64,000 bases of DNA from Prorocentrum cordatum (Eukaryota; Sar; Dinophyceae; Prorocentrales; Prorocentraceae): contig CAUYUJ010016883.1 in assembly GCA_963575745.1 (NCBI GenBank), positions 40,001 to 104,000 of the forward strand. The letters run 5' to 3'. A program made the translations under genes and the position numbers. This document shows, piece after piece, positions 30,223 to 40,348 of the stretch. Position 1 is the first letter of the stretch, and each line of letters opens with the position of its first letter. The notes beneath the pieces are model-generated. The model worked only from the letters and a program-made list of their open reading frames with translations. It made no database searches and was not told the DNA's origin.

Positions 30223-32300
30223 TCACGCTCTGCTGCGCCTCACCCGTTGGTTGAGCTTCGGGGGTAAAACGATTGCGCATATCTTGCCGACGTCTGAAGG
30301 CATGAACGTGCAAGGCTCGAAAAAGCAGCTACTCAAAAACACATCTGGGGAATCTGAGGTTCGACACTTCACTGCAGTGTTTGTCACCTCCAACATCTCC
30401 CATTGGCTTATGCAGCTGTAGCACGCTCCTCCAACGCTGAAGTGGAACCAAACGCAGCCGAAACGAACTCGGCCATCTGCTAAAACCTACGCTACACAAC
30501 CTTGCATCACAATTTTGCGACTGGTTGCAATCAGAGACCTGGCGGTCAATATCTCGCACCCGTGAGGCAAGCTGAACATTGAATCCACAATCTTGATAAT
30601 CTTTTTATTTGCGGGTCTTGGCTCAATCAAGCTTGCGGTTTCGATCGGGCCTTCGATGTCAAACAGATGTTGGACCGTGCATTCTTGCAAGAGGCCCTTG
30701 TTATAGCTCTGGAGGCTGTGCCGATGCTCCGCCATTCTTTTCAATACCCGATGTTTACGCTCGTGCATGAAGCACGACAAAATAAATTTGTGCTGCAACA
30801 TTTGCCTATGGAGGTGGAGGCAATAGTGGGCTTCGGGAACCCGCAGAAGATCACCGTATGCAACCTGATGCAAAGCGAAGTGGGCACAGATCGCTACCCC
30901 CAGCTCGGCTGGGGTCACCTCACCCGAATCTGCAATGTTCAAAAGTTCAAGCACATCGATGAGCGCCAAAGCGCTCTGCACTTCGTCCTCGAGAAACTTC
31001 GTCGGTGTCGCTACGTCCACTAGGAACTTCCGCAGAACGGGTGCAAATGACAGCATCTCACTCGCTAAACCTTTCTGCGAATTGTCAGCCCTTGACCTGC
31101 ATACTTGTTTGGCGCTGGCGTAACCGCTCGGCCACTTAAACCGCTGAAGATATTTATCAATCTGTTTTCCACCCAAGCCGTGTTGCGATAGCCTGCTTTC
31201 CAACTCCTCGACCTCGTTATTGAAAACCCCGCCTACCACGTAACAACGGAGCCAATCCCACCCCCACGTCGACACTAAGTTCACGTCTAGCCTCGGACAT
31301 TGCATCATGCCCGCCGGCACGAAATGGAACCCAAAAAGAGTTTCCAGCTCCTCCAATTCAGCCCGAGTGCCCGAAGCTGTCATCTGCGCCAGCCGTCTTT
31401 GCACAGCCTTCACAGACTCGTCGCTGTGAAGGTCGAACTGACTTACGTCTATTTCCGTGGCGGGAATTAAATATCGGCCAGGATCTGGCAACAGCGAACT
31501 CTTGTGTGCCACTACGTTCTTACATAGGGGGCATAATTTGTGGCCCGTCGCTCCCATGACGGCACTGGCGGCTTTGTGCGCCCTCTCACCTTGAATCACT
31601 AGAGCAAGGGAACCGCGAATGAGTCTGGGGCGAAGTCCCCCTGCAATCTGAACGCGAACACCCGCCCGTAAATCATAAGTGTCACCAAAGAGCAACCCAA
31701 GCCCATATTTGAACATATCTGACATCTTCCCTGGGAGCAGCTGGACTGCATCGGTCCGCGGGGCCGCGAGGGTGGCCCACGCTAGTTCATTTGAGAGCGT
31801 CGGAAACTCCAGCTCCAAAAATGACCAGTACATGGCTTGTATTTTGCTTGTATTGTGGGACGTTAATGCTTGCCCTGGTGTTACTTCGTCTGAGTAGAGT
31901 AGTATGGGCATCTTGTTTCCAGACTTATCCAAAGCTTTTGTCGCCATATCGCGGTACGACTCCCTTTTTTACACGCAACTTCCAACCATGCAAGAGGGTG
32001 CTGAAAATCTAAAACAACATCATCAGCATGTCCACCTCCGCCGCTAGCATTCATCTCTTGAAGCAAAGGCCCAAACTATGTTTTCTCGTTGCTGATCCGC
32101 TCTCGCTGTCGCCGCTGGGTGGTTCGGCTGGAGAAGTCTGGCAATGGCTGGTATTTCAACTCCTTGAGTAAGTTGCAGAGTGCGCTCGCAGTGACGTGGC
32201 TTTTCCTGCCCAGCTCTATCACTTTGCACCGTTTCGGCGCAGGTGGAAGGGAAGTCATTGATATGGACGACGCTGCAGAGATGCAACATGCACTAAGAAC
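30223..32300 (-). pseudogene. Multicopy dinoflagellate-type protein, possibly transposase; frame-broken
   Basis: Coding-like sequence in four pieces. About 32260-32076: CKVIELGRKSHVTASAL. About 32020-31960: FQHPLAWLEVACKKGS. 31947-30487: the 486-residue core from an ATG. About 30493-30223: CVWFHFSVGGACYSC, ending TGA. Core features are LLYSDEVTPGQALTSHN, a CPLC motif, DWLRCYVVGGVFN and CFMHERKHRVLKR. I recall this series as a very common protein family in dinoflagellate genomes. The DEVTPG...YWSFLELE opening loosely resembles TNP2/CACTA-like transposases, so a transposase is possible but unproven. No terminal inverted repeats were found. At least three frame changes mean introns or decay. Confidence 0.5.
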
Positions 32301-32539
32301 AGCGTATACGAACTGTTGCATTGTCTGAGTGGTCGACAGAACAACACGATCTAGAATGGCTGAGCCACAATGGCTACGGACCCTCCAACCCCCCCCCCCC
32401 ATTCCAAAGACCAATTCCCCACGTCCTCTTCATTACTTGGCCATGCCCCCTCTCGCCGCCCAGTGGGTCAGGGTAGGACTCGGATACAGGCCCCCCTGCA
32501 AGGTCACGTTCGTCGCGCCTTGACTCCAGTATCCCGCCA

Positions 32540-32689
32540 TATGTTGATTCCAATGGCCCATTGGGCTCTGGCTGAGAGGGTCATCCGATACCTAAAACGT
32601 TGGCAGCTTCGTCTATGTTGATTACATTGGCCCATCGGGCTCTGGCTGCAGAGGATCATCCGATGCCTGAAATGTTGGCCGCTTCGTCG
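32540..32689 (+). repeat. Tandem duplication, ~75-bp unit
   Basis: TATGTTGATT...CTTCGTC at 32540-32613 repeats at 32614-32688 with about eight differences. Confidence 0.8.
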
Positions 32690-32860
32690 TTAGGGTAGGG
32701 GTTAGGGTGATGATTAAACATAAGGGGGGCCGCATGGGGTAGGGATTAAACTTAAGTTTAAGGCGTTGGTTGGGGATAAGGTTAGTGGTTAGGGGTATAT
32801 GGGGTTAGGGGGTATGGTTTAGGGTTAAGGGCAGGGGGTATAGGGATGGAGGTTGGGGGA
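32689..32860 (+). repeat. Degenerate telomere-like repeat
   Basis: A G-rich strand with many TTAGGG, TAGGGG and one TTTAGGG units separated by short irregular sequence. It lacks regular tandem order, so it is an interstitial, degenerate relic rather than a chromosome end. 32861-33309 contains no recognisable gene. Confidence 0.6.
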
Positions 32861-33309
32861 GGTGGGCTCTGGTTCGCATCGGTGCCGTTTCAGGGGCCAC
32901 GAGAAACACGGGAAGCCCTCAAGGGCTTGGAGAGTTTCACGTATGTTGCGAGACCCCGTTCGGGGTCCTCTTGGGTCCCGAGCACCGAATGACGTCCCGA
33001 GATGGACGACCACCTCCCCTTGAGCAGGTTCCCAGAGGAGCCGACCGCAACCCCGAGGGTTGCCCGTGCGTGCCCAAACATATTTTCACGAATTGTTGAG
33101 CTTAGATCAACCACGAATTCTTCGCATGGCAGACGGTACGTGCAGCGAGCCTGGCAAGCGCCCCTCATGCTGAGCCCGCGTGTACCGTGAACGCTAACTA
33201 TGCCATGCACCCCACATGCTTCGCGAGGGTGTCATTAGGGAGCGAGGGGAGGTAGAGAGATAGGGAGGTGTTCAGCAGGACGGAGTAGGAGAGTGAGAGG
33301 TGTGCACAA

Positions 33310-35438
33310 TCACGCCCCATGCTTCTTAAACACAAGGACGGCCTTCTGATAAGCCTCCCTGCCGATGCGCTTCTGATCCTCAACAGTGTGACCCGCGTGC
33401 TTCGCAAGAGTGATGGCTGAGGTGTATGCGCGAGACGTGTATGCACCGATGGTCCTCCCTTTGCAATCGGTCGGCCTCAGGTAGGCCTTGTAGTCGACGC
33501 TGTGCTTGAGCGGTTTCGCATCGGCACCTGCCCAACCCATGGCCCGAGGAGCGACCGCCCCATCCACCCCCTCCCCCCCCTCATGCCTACTCATCCGCTC
33601 CCTCCTACCATGCTCGCGCAAGGCCCTGGAGGGCCCCCTGTAAACCTGCTCCTCGTCCTCATCCTCCTCATCCACACCCAACTCCTCTTTCTCCCCCCCT
33701 CCTTCTCTGCCTGCCTGCATTCATATGGTATAGCATGTGCATAGACGAATGCAAATGACAGGGTCCAGTCGTATAATCTGGCATCTGTTGCGACTCCGAC
33801 TCCGATTCATCACCCCTCGTGCCCCTCATGGAGCCTTCTCGGGGTCCCGTTGAGCGGGCGGACGCTTGGGGGGAGCACGCACGCTATACACATTACGTCG
33901 CATAGTGCCTGCCGCCCAACCCCCTCCCCGCCGTTGGACGGCGCGGCCTTGGACTTGGGCTTGCCCTTGGCCTTCGCCTTGGGCTTCCCCTTGGCCTTGG
34001 CCTTGCCCGTGCAGCCCTTGTCCGTGTTCGTGGCCGCGCTCTGGGCCTCGTCGGCACCGTCCTTCGCAGCCTTCCTCCTCCTCTTCGCCTCGTGGGAAGC
34101 GCGCCTCATCGACTCCTCCAAGGCGGCGGCCTCGTCGTCGGCTGCCGCAGCCGCCCCTGAGGGAGCCTGGTCCGTCGCTGCAGGAGAGTCGCCCGCCGAG
34201 CTCGCACCCCAGGCGGAGGTTGGATCACCGTTGGACACGCCGCCGCCGCCAATGGGCGGAGTCGCACCCATGCTCAGCATCTTTGCATTGTCTGGGGGGG
34301 GGCTCCCCAGCTGGGGCTTGAGCGCGTGCAGGCCCGATGAGCCCGCCCCGCTGTCGTCGGCGATGGCTCGCTGACCAGAACCGTTGATAGATTGGCAAAT
34401 GGTCTGCATGGTCATCATCAGCATCTGCATGAAGTCGGTACCTTGTGGCTGGCCGCTCGGGCCGAACGCTGAAGGCTGAGCCACTGCCAGGGGTCCAGGC
34501 TGCGTCTGGTGATCAGCGCGCTTGTCCCCCACCTGGTTTCTGGACTTCCTGCAGCGCATGCCCTGGAACACGGCCTCGATCATCTCGACGTGCCCCTCGT
34601 TAGGCTGGAATGGCGGGTCGTCGGCGGTGTACGCGTAATCCCACCTCCCTTGGCCCATCAACTGAGGAACTGGGGGTGGGCCTTGAGCTCCTTCTCATGG
34701 CTGTACGGGTACCTCTTCGTCTTGTCGAGCTTCTTAATCTCCGACTGGAGCTGCTTGCACATGAGCTTCTTACTATTGCCCGTCAGGCTGCTAGACGATA
34801 GCTCCGTGCTGCATGCAATGAGGATGCTCACCCCCCCTCATCTGCAAGTCTTCCGACGGGCATGACACGCCCACCTTGTGCATGCGAGCGGCCATGACCT
34901 CCGTCTTGGCCTGGGCGCTGAGGTGCGCGTTCAAGAAGGTCTCGTAGTCCGTGCGAGTGAAGAAGTTATGGATGTACTTGGCCTTCTGCTGAGGCCGCGC
35001 TTGGGTCGTGGAAGTGGCCTCTCCCTCGAGCGACGCTGCCCTGTCGCTCAGCGCCGTCGCAAGCGTGGTGACCTGCTCAGGGGTCCATGGCCCTCCAACA
35101 ATGGCCGCCGTGACGGCGGTTGCCACGGCGTACGTCGCGCCGTTCGTCGTGGAGATCGTCTGCGCCATGGCGCGAACCTGCGATTGCTTGGCCGCGTCCA
35201 TGTTCAGCCCTGCTGCAGCCTGAGCCCCAATGAACCTGACCCGCTCGTTGATCATGCCGATGAGGCGGGTGGCGACGGGGTCGGCGTCGCCCATGCTGCG
35301 GCGCGAGGCGCGTGGCGAACCAATGGTAAACAGGCCGTTGTGAGCCAAACCAGCTATGCCAGTGGAGGGGGACATGGAGAGAGGTGATGGGGAGGGAGTG
35401 CGTGGGGCGAGGGTGGAACGCCACGTCGCACGCAACAC
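33310..35438 (-). pseudogene. Gag-like or unknown multicopy gene, several frame changes
   Basis: Three ORFs and a connecting piece read as parts of one protein. 35438-34791 has a DADPVATRLIGMINERVRFIG start, GPWTPEQVTTL and a helical domain with YIHNFFTRTDYETFL. 34790-34662 is a Lys-rich bridge in another frame (KQLQSEIKKLDKTKRYPYS). 34661-33810 is Ser/Ala/Gly-rich with a GKAKAKGKPKAKAKGKPKSK tail. 33600-33310 has VDYKAYLRPTDCKGRTIGAY and ends FKKHGA. A lysine-rich tail and a helical N-terminal domain suit a nucleic-acid-binding structural protein. I recall similar pieces as multicopy in dinoflagellates. Whether the changes are introns or indels cannot be told here. Confidence 0.4.
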
Positions 35439-35468
35439 GTGAGAACAAGCAGTGGCATCTCTCTGATG

Positions 35469-35607
35469 CGCGAACCTGTGCCCAGAGGTTCGCTCAATTG
35501 CGCGAACCTCCGCTCAGAGGTTCGCGCGTCCGCCAACGTAAGATAACTTTAAGTTATCTTATGAAGATGAGTTGGCGGATACCGAACCTCTGAGCAGAGG
35601 TTCGCGC
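35469..35607. repeat. Nested hairpin element (introner/MITE-like)
   Basis: A 37-nt imperfect inverted repeat (35500-35536 with 35571-35607) encloses a perfect 11-bp palindrome, TAAGATAACTT-A/T-AAGTTATCTTA (35539-35561). Each arm is itself a hairpin (GCGCGAACCTC-6-GAGGTTCGCGC at 35500-35527; CGAACCTCTG-CAGAGGTTCG at 35583-35605). A further related hairpin lies at 35469-35493. It sits between two minus-strand coding pieces. The rest of the gap to 36000 shows nothing else. Confidence 0.8.
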
Positions 35608-36000
35608 AATGCGAAGATATCATACGTCGGTGGTCGGCCCCTGCGTGCCCTGACAGTCTAGCCGCGCTGATCGAGGGGGTCGCGGGCACATTTCGACATA
35701 GGTTGTGCGATCGACACGGGCTCCGATTGGCCATTTCATCACGAGCCCAACTTGAATGATACTGCGGACTACAACCGCATGCGAGCATAGCATACCGCTA
35801 CATGATATCACCGCCTAGCGCGGTTGAGCGAGGGCGACGTGCAGCCGCGCACCAAACTACAGTTGCCTCCTGCTCGCCAACCAGCCCGACACAGAGCCAT
35901 GCCAGTGCACATTCCTTACATAGTGCATACAGGCACAGCGCGCCGCTACCCCTGCGTGCGCACGCCAACCAGCCTGACATCAGACACCCAGCCTCAACAC

Positions 36001-36684
36001 TCACGACTTGTTGTGGCGCATCTGGTAGAAATCCTCGAGTATTTGGCCGTACATGTCGACCTTGCTTTGCGCGAATTCGGGCGTCCCCGCCTCGACCTTC
36101 ATACTCCTGCTCGCCATTTTCTGTGTGTCCGTATTGAAGTAGTAGGTGACCAGCGAGTGCCTGTACCTCATCCATTTCACGTGCGGGTGTGTAATGACGG
36201 GGTCGGCCACGTCTTGGTCAGGGGGGGCTGGGTCCTTCGTCAGCAGGTCCATCGCGTCGTCGCTGCACTCCACGTGCAGCTTGTCCCTGTGGTTGGCACT
36301 AGTCCGTACTTTGCACGACCGAGCCCCCCCACCAACGAGCTTCTCGGTGACCTCGGCCCAGTCGGCGGTGTCATCGAACGCATCTTTCCTGGGCCTCTTG
36401 GACACTGGGCCCTGGACGTCAATGGTCATGATCTCGTCATTTGCGACGCGCTTCCTGTTGGCCTCATCCATCAATTCGTCCACCATGTTATTGCGCGCCC
36501 TGGAGAGCGCATCCACCATGTCCAGCTTCTGCGACAGGAAGCGCTTGAACCTGGCATCGCCCTTGTCGCACTGCACGAACGAGATGCCATCAACAACTGA
36601 AGGCTTCACACACCAAGACGAGGCAGGGTTCGGGACAGTGCCAGGCGCAGCGACGAGCACATAGCCGCCATCGATGGACACCAT
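36001..36684 (-). CDS. Unknown protein, intact ORF
   Basis: 227 residues from ATG to TGA. It begins MVSIDGGYVLVAAPGTVPNP and includes DGISFVQCDKGDARFKRFL, a helical region, a basic SKRPRKD motif that could act as a nuclear-localisation signal, HPHVKWMRYRHSLVTYYFN and a His/Asn-ending tail. I recall similar proteins as multicopy in dinoflagellates, near the families annotated at 33310-35438 and 38881-42016, so these may belong to one mobile unit; that is inference. Codon use and clean boundaries suggest a real coding sequence. No enzymatic motif is recognised. Confidence 0.5.
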   Translation of the reverse strand: MVSIDGGYVLVAAPGTVPNPASSWCVKPSVVDGISFVQCDKGDARFKRFLSQKLDMVDALSRARNNMVDELMDEANRKRVANDEIMTIDVQGPVSKRPRKDAFDDTADWAEVTEKLVGGGARSCKVRTSANHRDKLHVECSDDAMDLLTKDPAPPDQDVADPVITHPHVKWMRYRHSLVTYYFNTDTQKMASRSMKVEAGTPEFAQSKVDMYGQILEDFYQMRHNKS

Positions 36685-36859
36685 GAGTGGTACGATTCGT
36701 ACTGCCCGTCACAGACGTGGAAATCTGGTGCCTCAATGAGCTACGCAGCGGAGGCAGCATTGGGCGCGTGAGAGGATTGAGGAGGACGGGTGGTTGGAGC
36801 GGGGATGATTGGTTGCCGCTTTACAGCAATGCCCAAAAATGTAACCCAAATGCCATACC

Positions 36860-37100
36860 CCTCTCTCTCTCGTTCTCTCTCTCCCTCTCCCGTCTCCCTA
36901 TACATCTCCCTTTCCCTCCGTCTCTCTCTATATCTCTCTATCTCTCTTTATATCGTTCTCCCTCCCTCTCCCACCCGTTTGCTTGTGTTTGTGTTTCTCT
37001 CTCTCTCTATATATATATATATATAGTTATATCTGTGTACGTATATTTTTTATATTTATGTATATATATATATATACATATGTGCCTCCCTCCCTCCCTC
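36860..37100. repeat. CT and TA dinucleotide repeats
   Basis: CTCTCT-rich tract (36860-37005) followed by TATATA tracts to about 37080 and CCCT repeats to 37130. No gene is recognised to 37430. Confidence 0.9.
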
Positions 37101-37429
37101 CATCCCTCCCCTCTCCGTCCCTCCCCCCGCCCCCACCTCCCCCTCTGTGTCTTCGGAGGGCCCCGGAATTCACATCCTTTGTGCCGTGCAGAGGCGCGCG
37201 TCTCCTATTACACGCGCACTATATCACAGGTCTTGTCCCCCCTCGGGCCCCATCTCGACATCTACGATTAGCGCCGCGACCAGGGTGCCAGGTCGGTAAT
37301 CCCACCAGCCCTCTGGGCGCAGGTGGTCTAGGACGTTTCCCTTTCCAACCTCCTGCCTTCCCCTGCTCGGGAGGTGCACCTCCCCCCCCCCCTCCCTGCA
37401 ATTGGACGGGGGGGGGGAACGGGCCCAAA

Positions 37430-38500
37430 GCAGCGTCCAAGATGGCCCAAGATGGCTCCAAGAGGGCCTCCGAGAGCGCAAGATGGCTTCCAAGATGGCC
37501 CAAGATAGCGGTATACGGGTCAAGATAGCATCCGACACGCGTCCAAGAGGCCTCAAGACTGCCCCAAGACGGTTTCAAGTGCCTCCCGATGCCTCCAAGG
37601 ACCCCCCCAAGAGGCCAACATCCTTCAAACACATAAGGGAAATCAATGGTTGTTGCATTCTCGCTTTTTCGCATCCGAAGGGCTCTTGAGGCACCAAGAT
37701 GGCCCCGGGATGGCCCAAGACAGCCCCAAGAGGGGCCCAAGAGAGCCCCAAGACGGCCCCGAAAGCGCCCAAGAGCGCTCCAAGAGCGGGCCAAGAGGGT
37801 CCCAAGACGGCAGTGTTGAGCCTCCGAGGGGGGGGGGGGGCAAGAATTGGCCCCCTATCTTTTTGACCAATGCGGTCTACGACGGCCCCAAGAGGCCTCC
37901 CAGATCACTCCCAGGAGCCCCAGATGGAGCTGCGGCGCGATGATAAGGGCAGGCGCGATGATAAGGGCAGGGGGCATGCTCAGGGTAGGCGCGATGATAA
38001 CCGCACGCAGACATGACAGTGGAATCCCACGCGCCCTGCCACTCCCCCCCCATACCCACGAACTCCACGAACCTCGAAATTGAAAAATGCTGACAACAAA
38101 AACCAAATTAGTCTTGATGCTTTGCGTATCCCCACCAGCCCATCCAGAACGCATGCAGTCGCGCAGCCGTCTTCGAGAGCACAAGCATCACACATAGCTT
38201 CCTGCATTAAAATTTAAGGTGACAATCTGCGCAAGTTGCGATAATGCTTCGATGGGAGGTGAGGGGTATTTCGATGACTCGTAATGGCGGTTGCACTGAT
38301 TTATCTTAAATTCGCGTGCGTTCCGAAACTTGGCGGCATCTTGGGGCCCTCGTGGGATTCTTTTGGGCCCCTCTTGGGGCCTCCTGGGGCTCTTTCTTGG
38401 GGCTCTCCTGAGGTCCTCTTAGGGCCTTATTGGGGCTTCTTGGTGCTCTTTTGGAGCGTCGTGGGGCCCTTTTGGGGCTCTTTTGGGGGGTCTGGGTGCC
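37430..38500. repeat. Rearranged copy of the 20533-21490 repeat
   Basis: 37430-37870 is the reverse complement of about 21030-21480 (CCAAGATGGCCCAAGA-type units plus a G run). 38112-38500 matches 20533-20995 in direct orientation (AACGCATGCAGTCGCGCAGCC, then TCTTGGGG units). 37900-38110 in between has short GATGATAAGGGCAG repeats. 38501-38880 shows no recognisable gene. Confidence 0.75.
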
Positions 38501-38880
38501 TTCTTTGCATTTATCATCGCGCCGAGCCTTGTCATTGAAGGCACCGCAGCTCTGCACTTGCGTCGCGGTGACCCGCAGTTGTCGGATGCGGCCACCTCTC
38601 GTCAGAGCCGCTGTCTCAAAAAATGCATCGATGCAGCGACATTGAGAGGCGGGTCAAGCGACCCGATCCGCGTGGGCGGCAAACTCCACCCTCCTACTTG
38701 CTGCGCCCATCATGGTTCAGAGCGGAAGCCGCCTCCACCCCCTGAGTTCCCATCTTTCCCTCCCGCCACCCCTCCCCGACTAACGCCCGAACCGCGAGCC
38801 TGCAGCACGCAGTGCTCCTGAAACAAACATCCCCGTGCTGCACAATGCGATAAGAAACTCTGCGCCTCCAGGCTGTGGAC

Positions 38881-39798
38881 TCAGCAAGTCCTGCGCGTCT
38901 TAGAAGCGTCGGCCTCCTTGCTAGTGGGTGCACCTGGCTTGACGAATAGCTCGCTCCCCGCAGCAATCTTCCTAGTGTTCGTCAGCGTGGGGATCGGCAC
39001 TTCAGAGTGGGCGGAGCGCTCTCCAATGATGACCTGTATCTTGACGGACACTGTCGAACGAACCATATTCACAGCAGCATTGTCAGGGTTTGAAGCCACG
39101 CACCAAAACGGAACGACTAATGTATTGCTCTCATCGCTCTGGGGGGACGGGGCCTCAAACTTCGGGGACAAGTACACCTTCGTATCGATATCCTCCAGCG
39201 CCGACGGCACCTCGACAGCGTTTGCGGGTCACTTTCGTGTTGTGGGAGATAAATGGGGTAAAGGGGACTAAGATGAGCTCACCCTCCTTATAACCAGTGT
39301 TGCTCACGACCTGCTTCGACATCTTGGTAGATACAACGGTGACCTCGGCGCGGTAGCGCACGAAGGCGTGCTTCAGCGCGCAGCGCACATGGGGGGGCAA
39401 GCACTGCATGGGGGGTCCTCCTCATCCTCCTCCGTCACGCCTCCTTCCCTCGTGGGATTTACCTGACTGGGGTGCACGGAACCTTCGGGCAGGGCCTTCC
39501 GTTGGGCCCAGAATGAGTCCAGCCCGTTGGGCCCCAAGATTGCGTTGACCAGGTCTCCGCCGAGTGCCCAGCCCAGCCAGTCCTCCTCATCATCATCATC
39601 CTCCCTCCTATCATCCTCCTCCTCGCCGTCATCATCCGCATCCATATCATCAGTGGCAAAGCACGGCAAGGCACGTGCACTTGAGCCTTGAACTCCTCGA
39701 TCACGCATTGGTCGTCATCCAATGCCTGCTTGAACACGTTGGACACATTGGTGATGATCTCGGCGGGGACGGGGACCAGTTGAGAGCGCTCTTAATTC
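38881..39798 (-). pseudogene. C-terminal part of unknown minus-strand gene, frame-broken
   Basis: Three coding-like frames follow each other. 39746-39660: VFKQALDDDQCVIEEFKAQVHV. 39708-39373: an acidic DDGEEEDDRREDDDDEED stretch, then GWALGGDLVNAILGPNGLDSFW. 39409-38881 (shift near 39180-39210): VVSTKMSKQVVSNTGYKEGELILVPFTPF, then DTKVYLSP..., VVPFWCVASNP and KIAAGSELFVKPG, ending at a stop at 38881. These read as the downstream half of the gene at 40349-42016, separated from it by the hairpin-rich 39799-40217 segment. Function unknown. Confidence 0.4.
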
Positions 39799-40217
39799 TT
39801 CGTAGTCGTCGTTCTCCTCGGGGAGAACGACGACGACGAAGACGACGATCGTCGTCCTCGTCGTCGTCACCGTCTTCATCGTCGTCGTCGTCCTCCTCCT
39901 CCTCATCGTCGTCTTCGTCCTCGTCGTCGTCGTCGTCGCCCTCGTCGTCGTCGTCGTCCCCGATCGGCGTCGGCGTCGTCCTCGTCGTCGTCACCGTCGT
40001 CGTCGCCGTCGTCGTCGCCAACGCCGCCGTCGTCTTAAGGTCGGCTACTCGTTGAACAGCCGTTTTTTAAAAAGGCGTTTCAACGAGTAGCCGAGAGGCT
40101 TCATCCGCCCCCCTCGCGCAGATTGTCGTCACTGTCGCCGACGTTACCGCCATCGCCGCCCTCATGTGGCTATCAACTACACATATACGTGCAGTTAATA
40201 GCAGCATGAGGGCGGAG
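39799..40217. repeat. Three strong hairpins and GTC-type repeat, intron-like segment
   Basis: Hairpin 1: 39799-39842, 20-bp arms with one mismatch around TCGG. A GTC/GTCGTC-rich tract fills 39840-40035. Hairpin 2: TCGGCTACTCGTTGAA (40041-40056) with its perfect complement at 40079-40094. Hairpin 3: CCGCCCTCATG (40156-40166) with CATGAGGGCGG (40205-40215), extending inward through GCTATCAACT / AGTTAATAGC. They lie between coding-like pieces of one gene. Confidence 0.8.
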
Positions 40218-40348
40218 AGATCAATCAACAAAAAAGCAGCCTCCCACTCGTCCACCACGCAGCCGAACGACACGACCAGCTCCATCTTCTCCACAGGCGT
40301 GCTGGACGTCTTCTGCTTCCGCCGACGCATGTCCTCGTCCCACCACTC

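Noticed and set aside
33866-34374. Plus-strand ORFs opposite 33810-34661
   Set aside because: They are shadows of the minus-strand Lys/Ala-rich frame; they show only Pro/Ser/Trp repeats.
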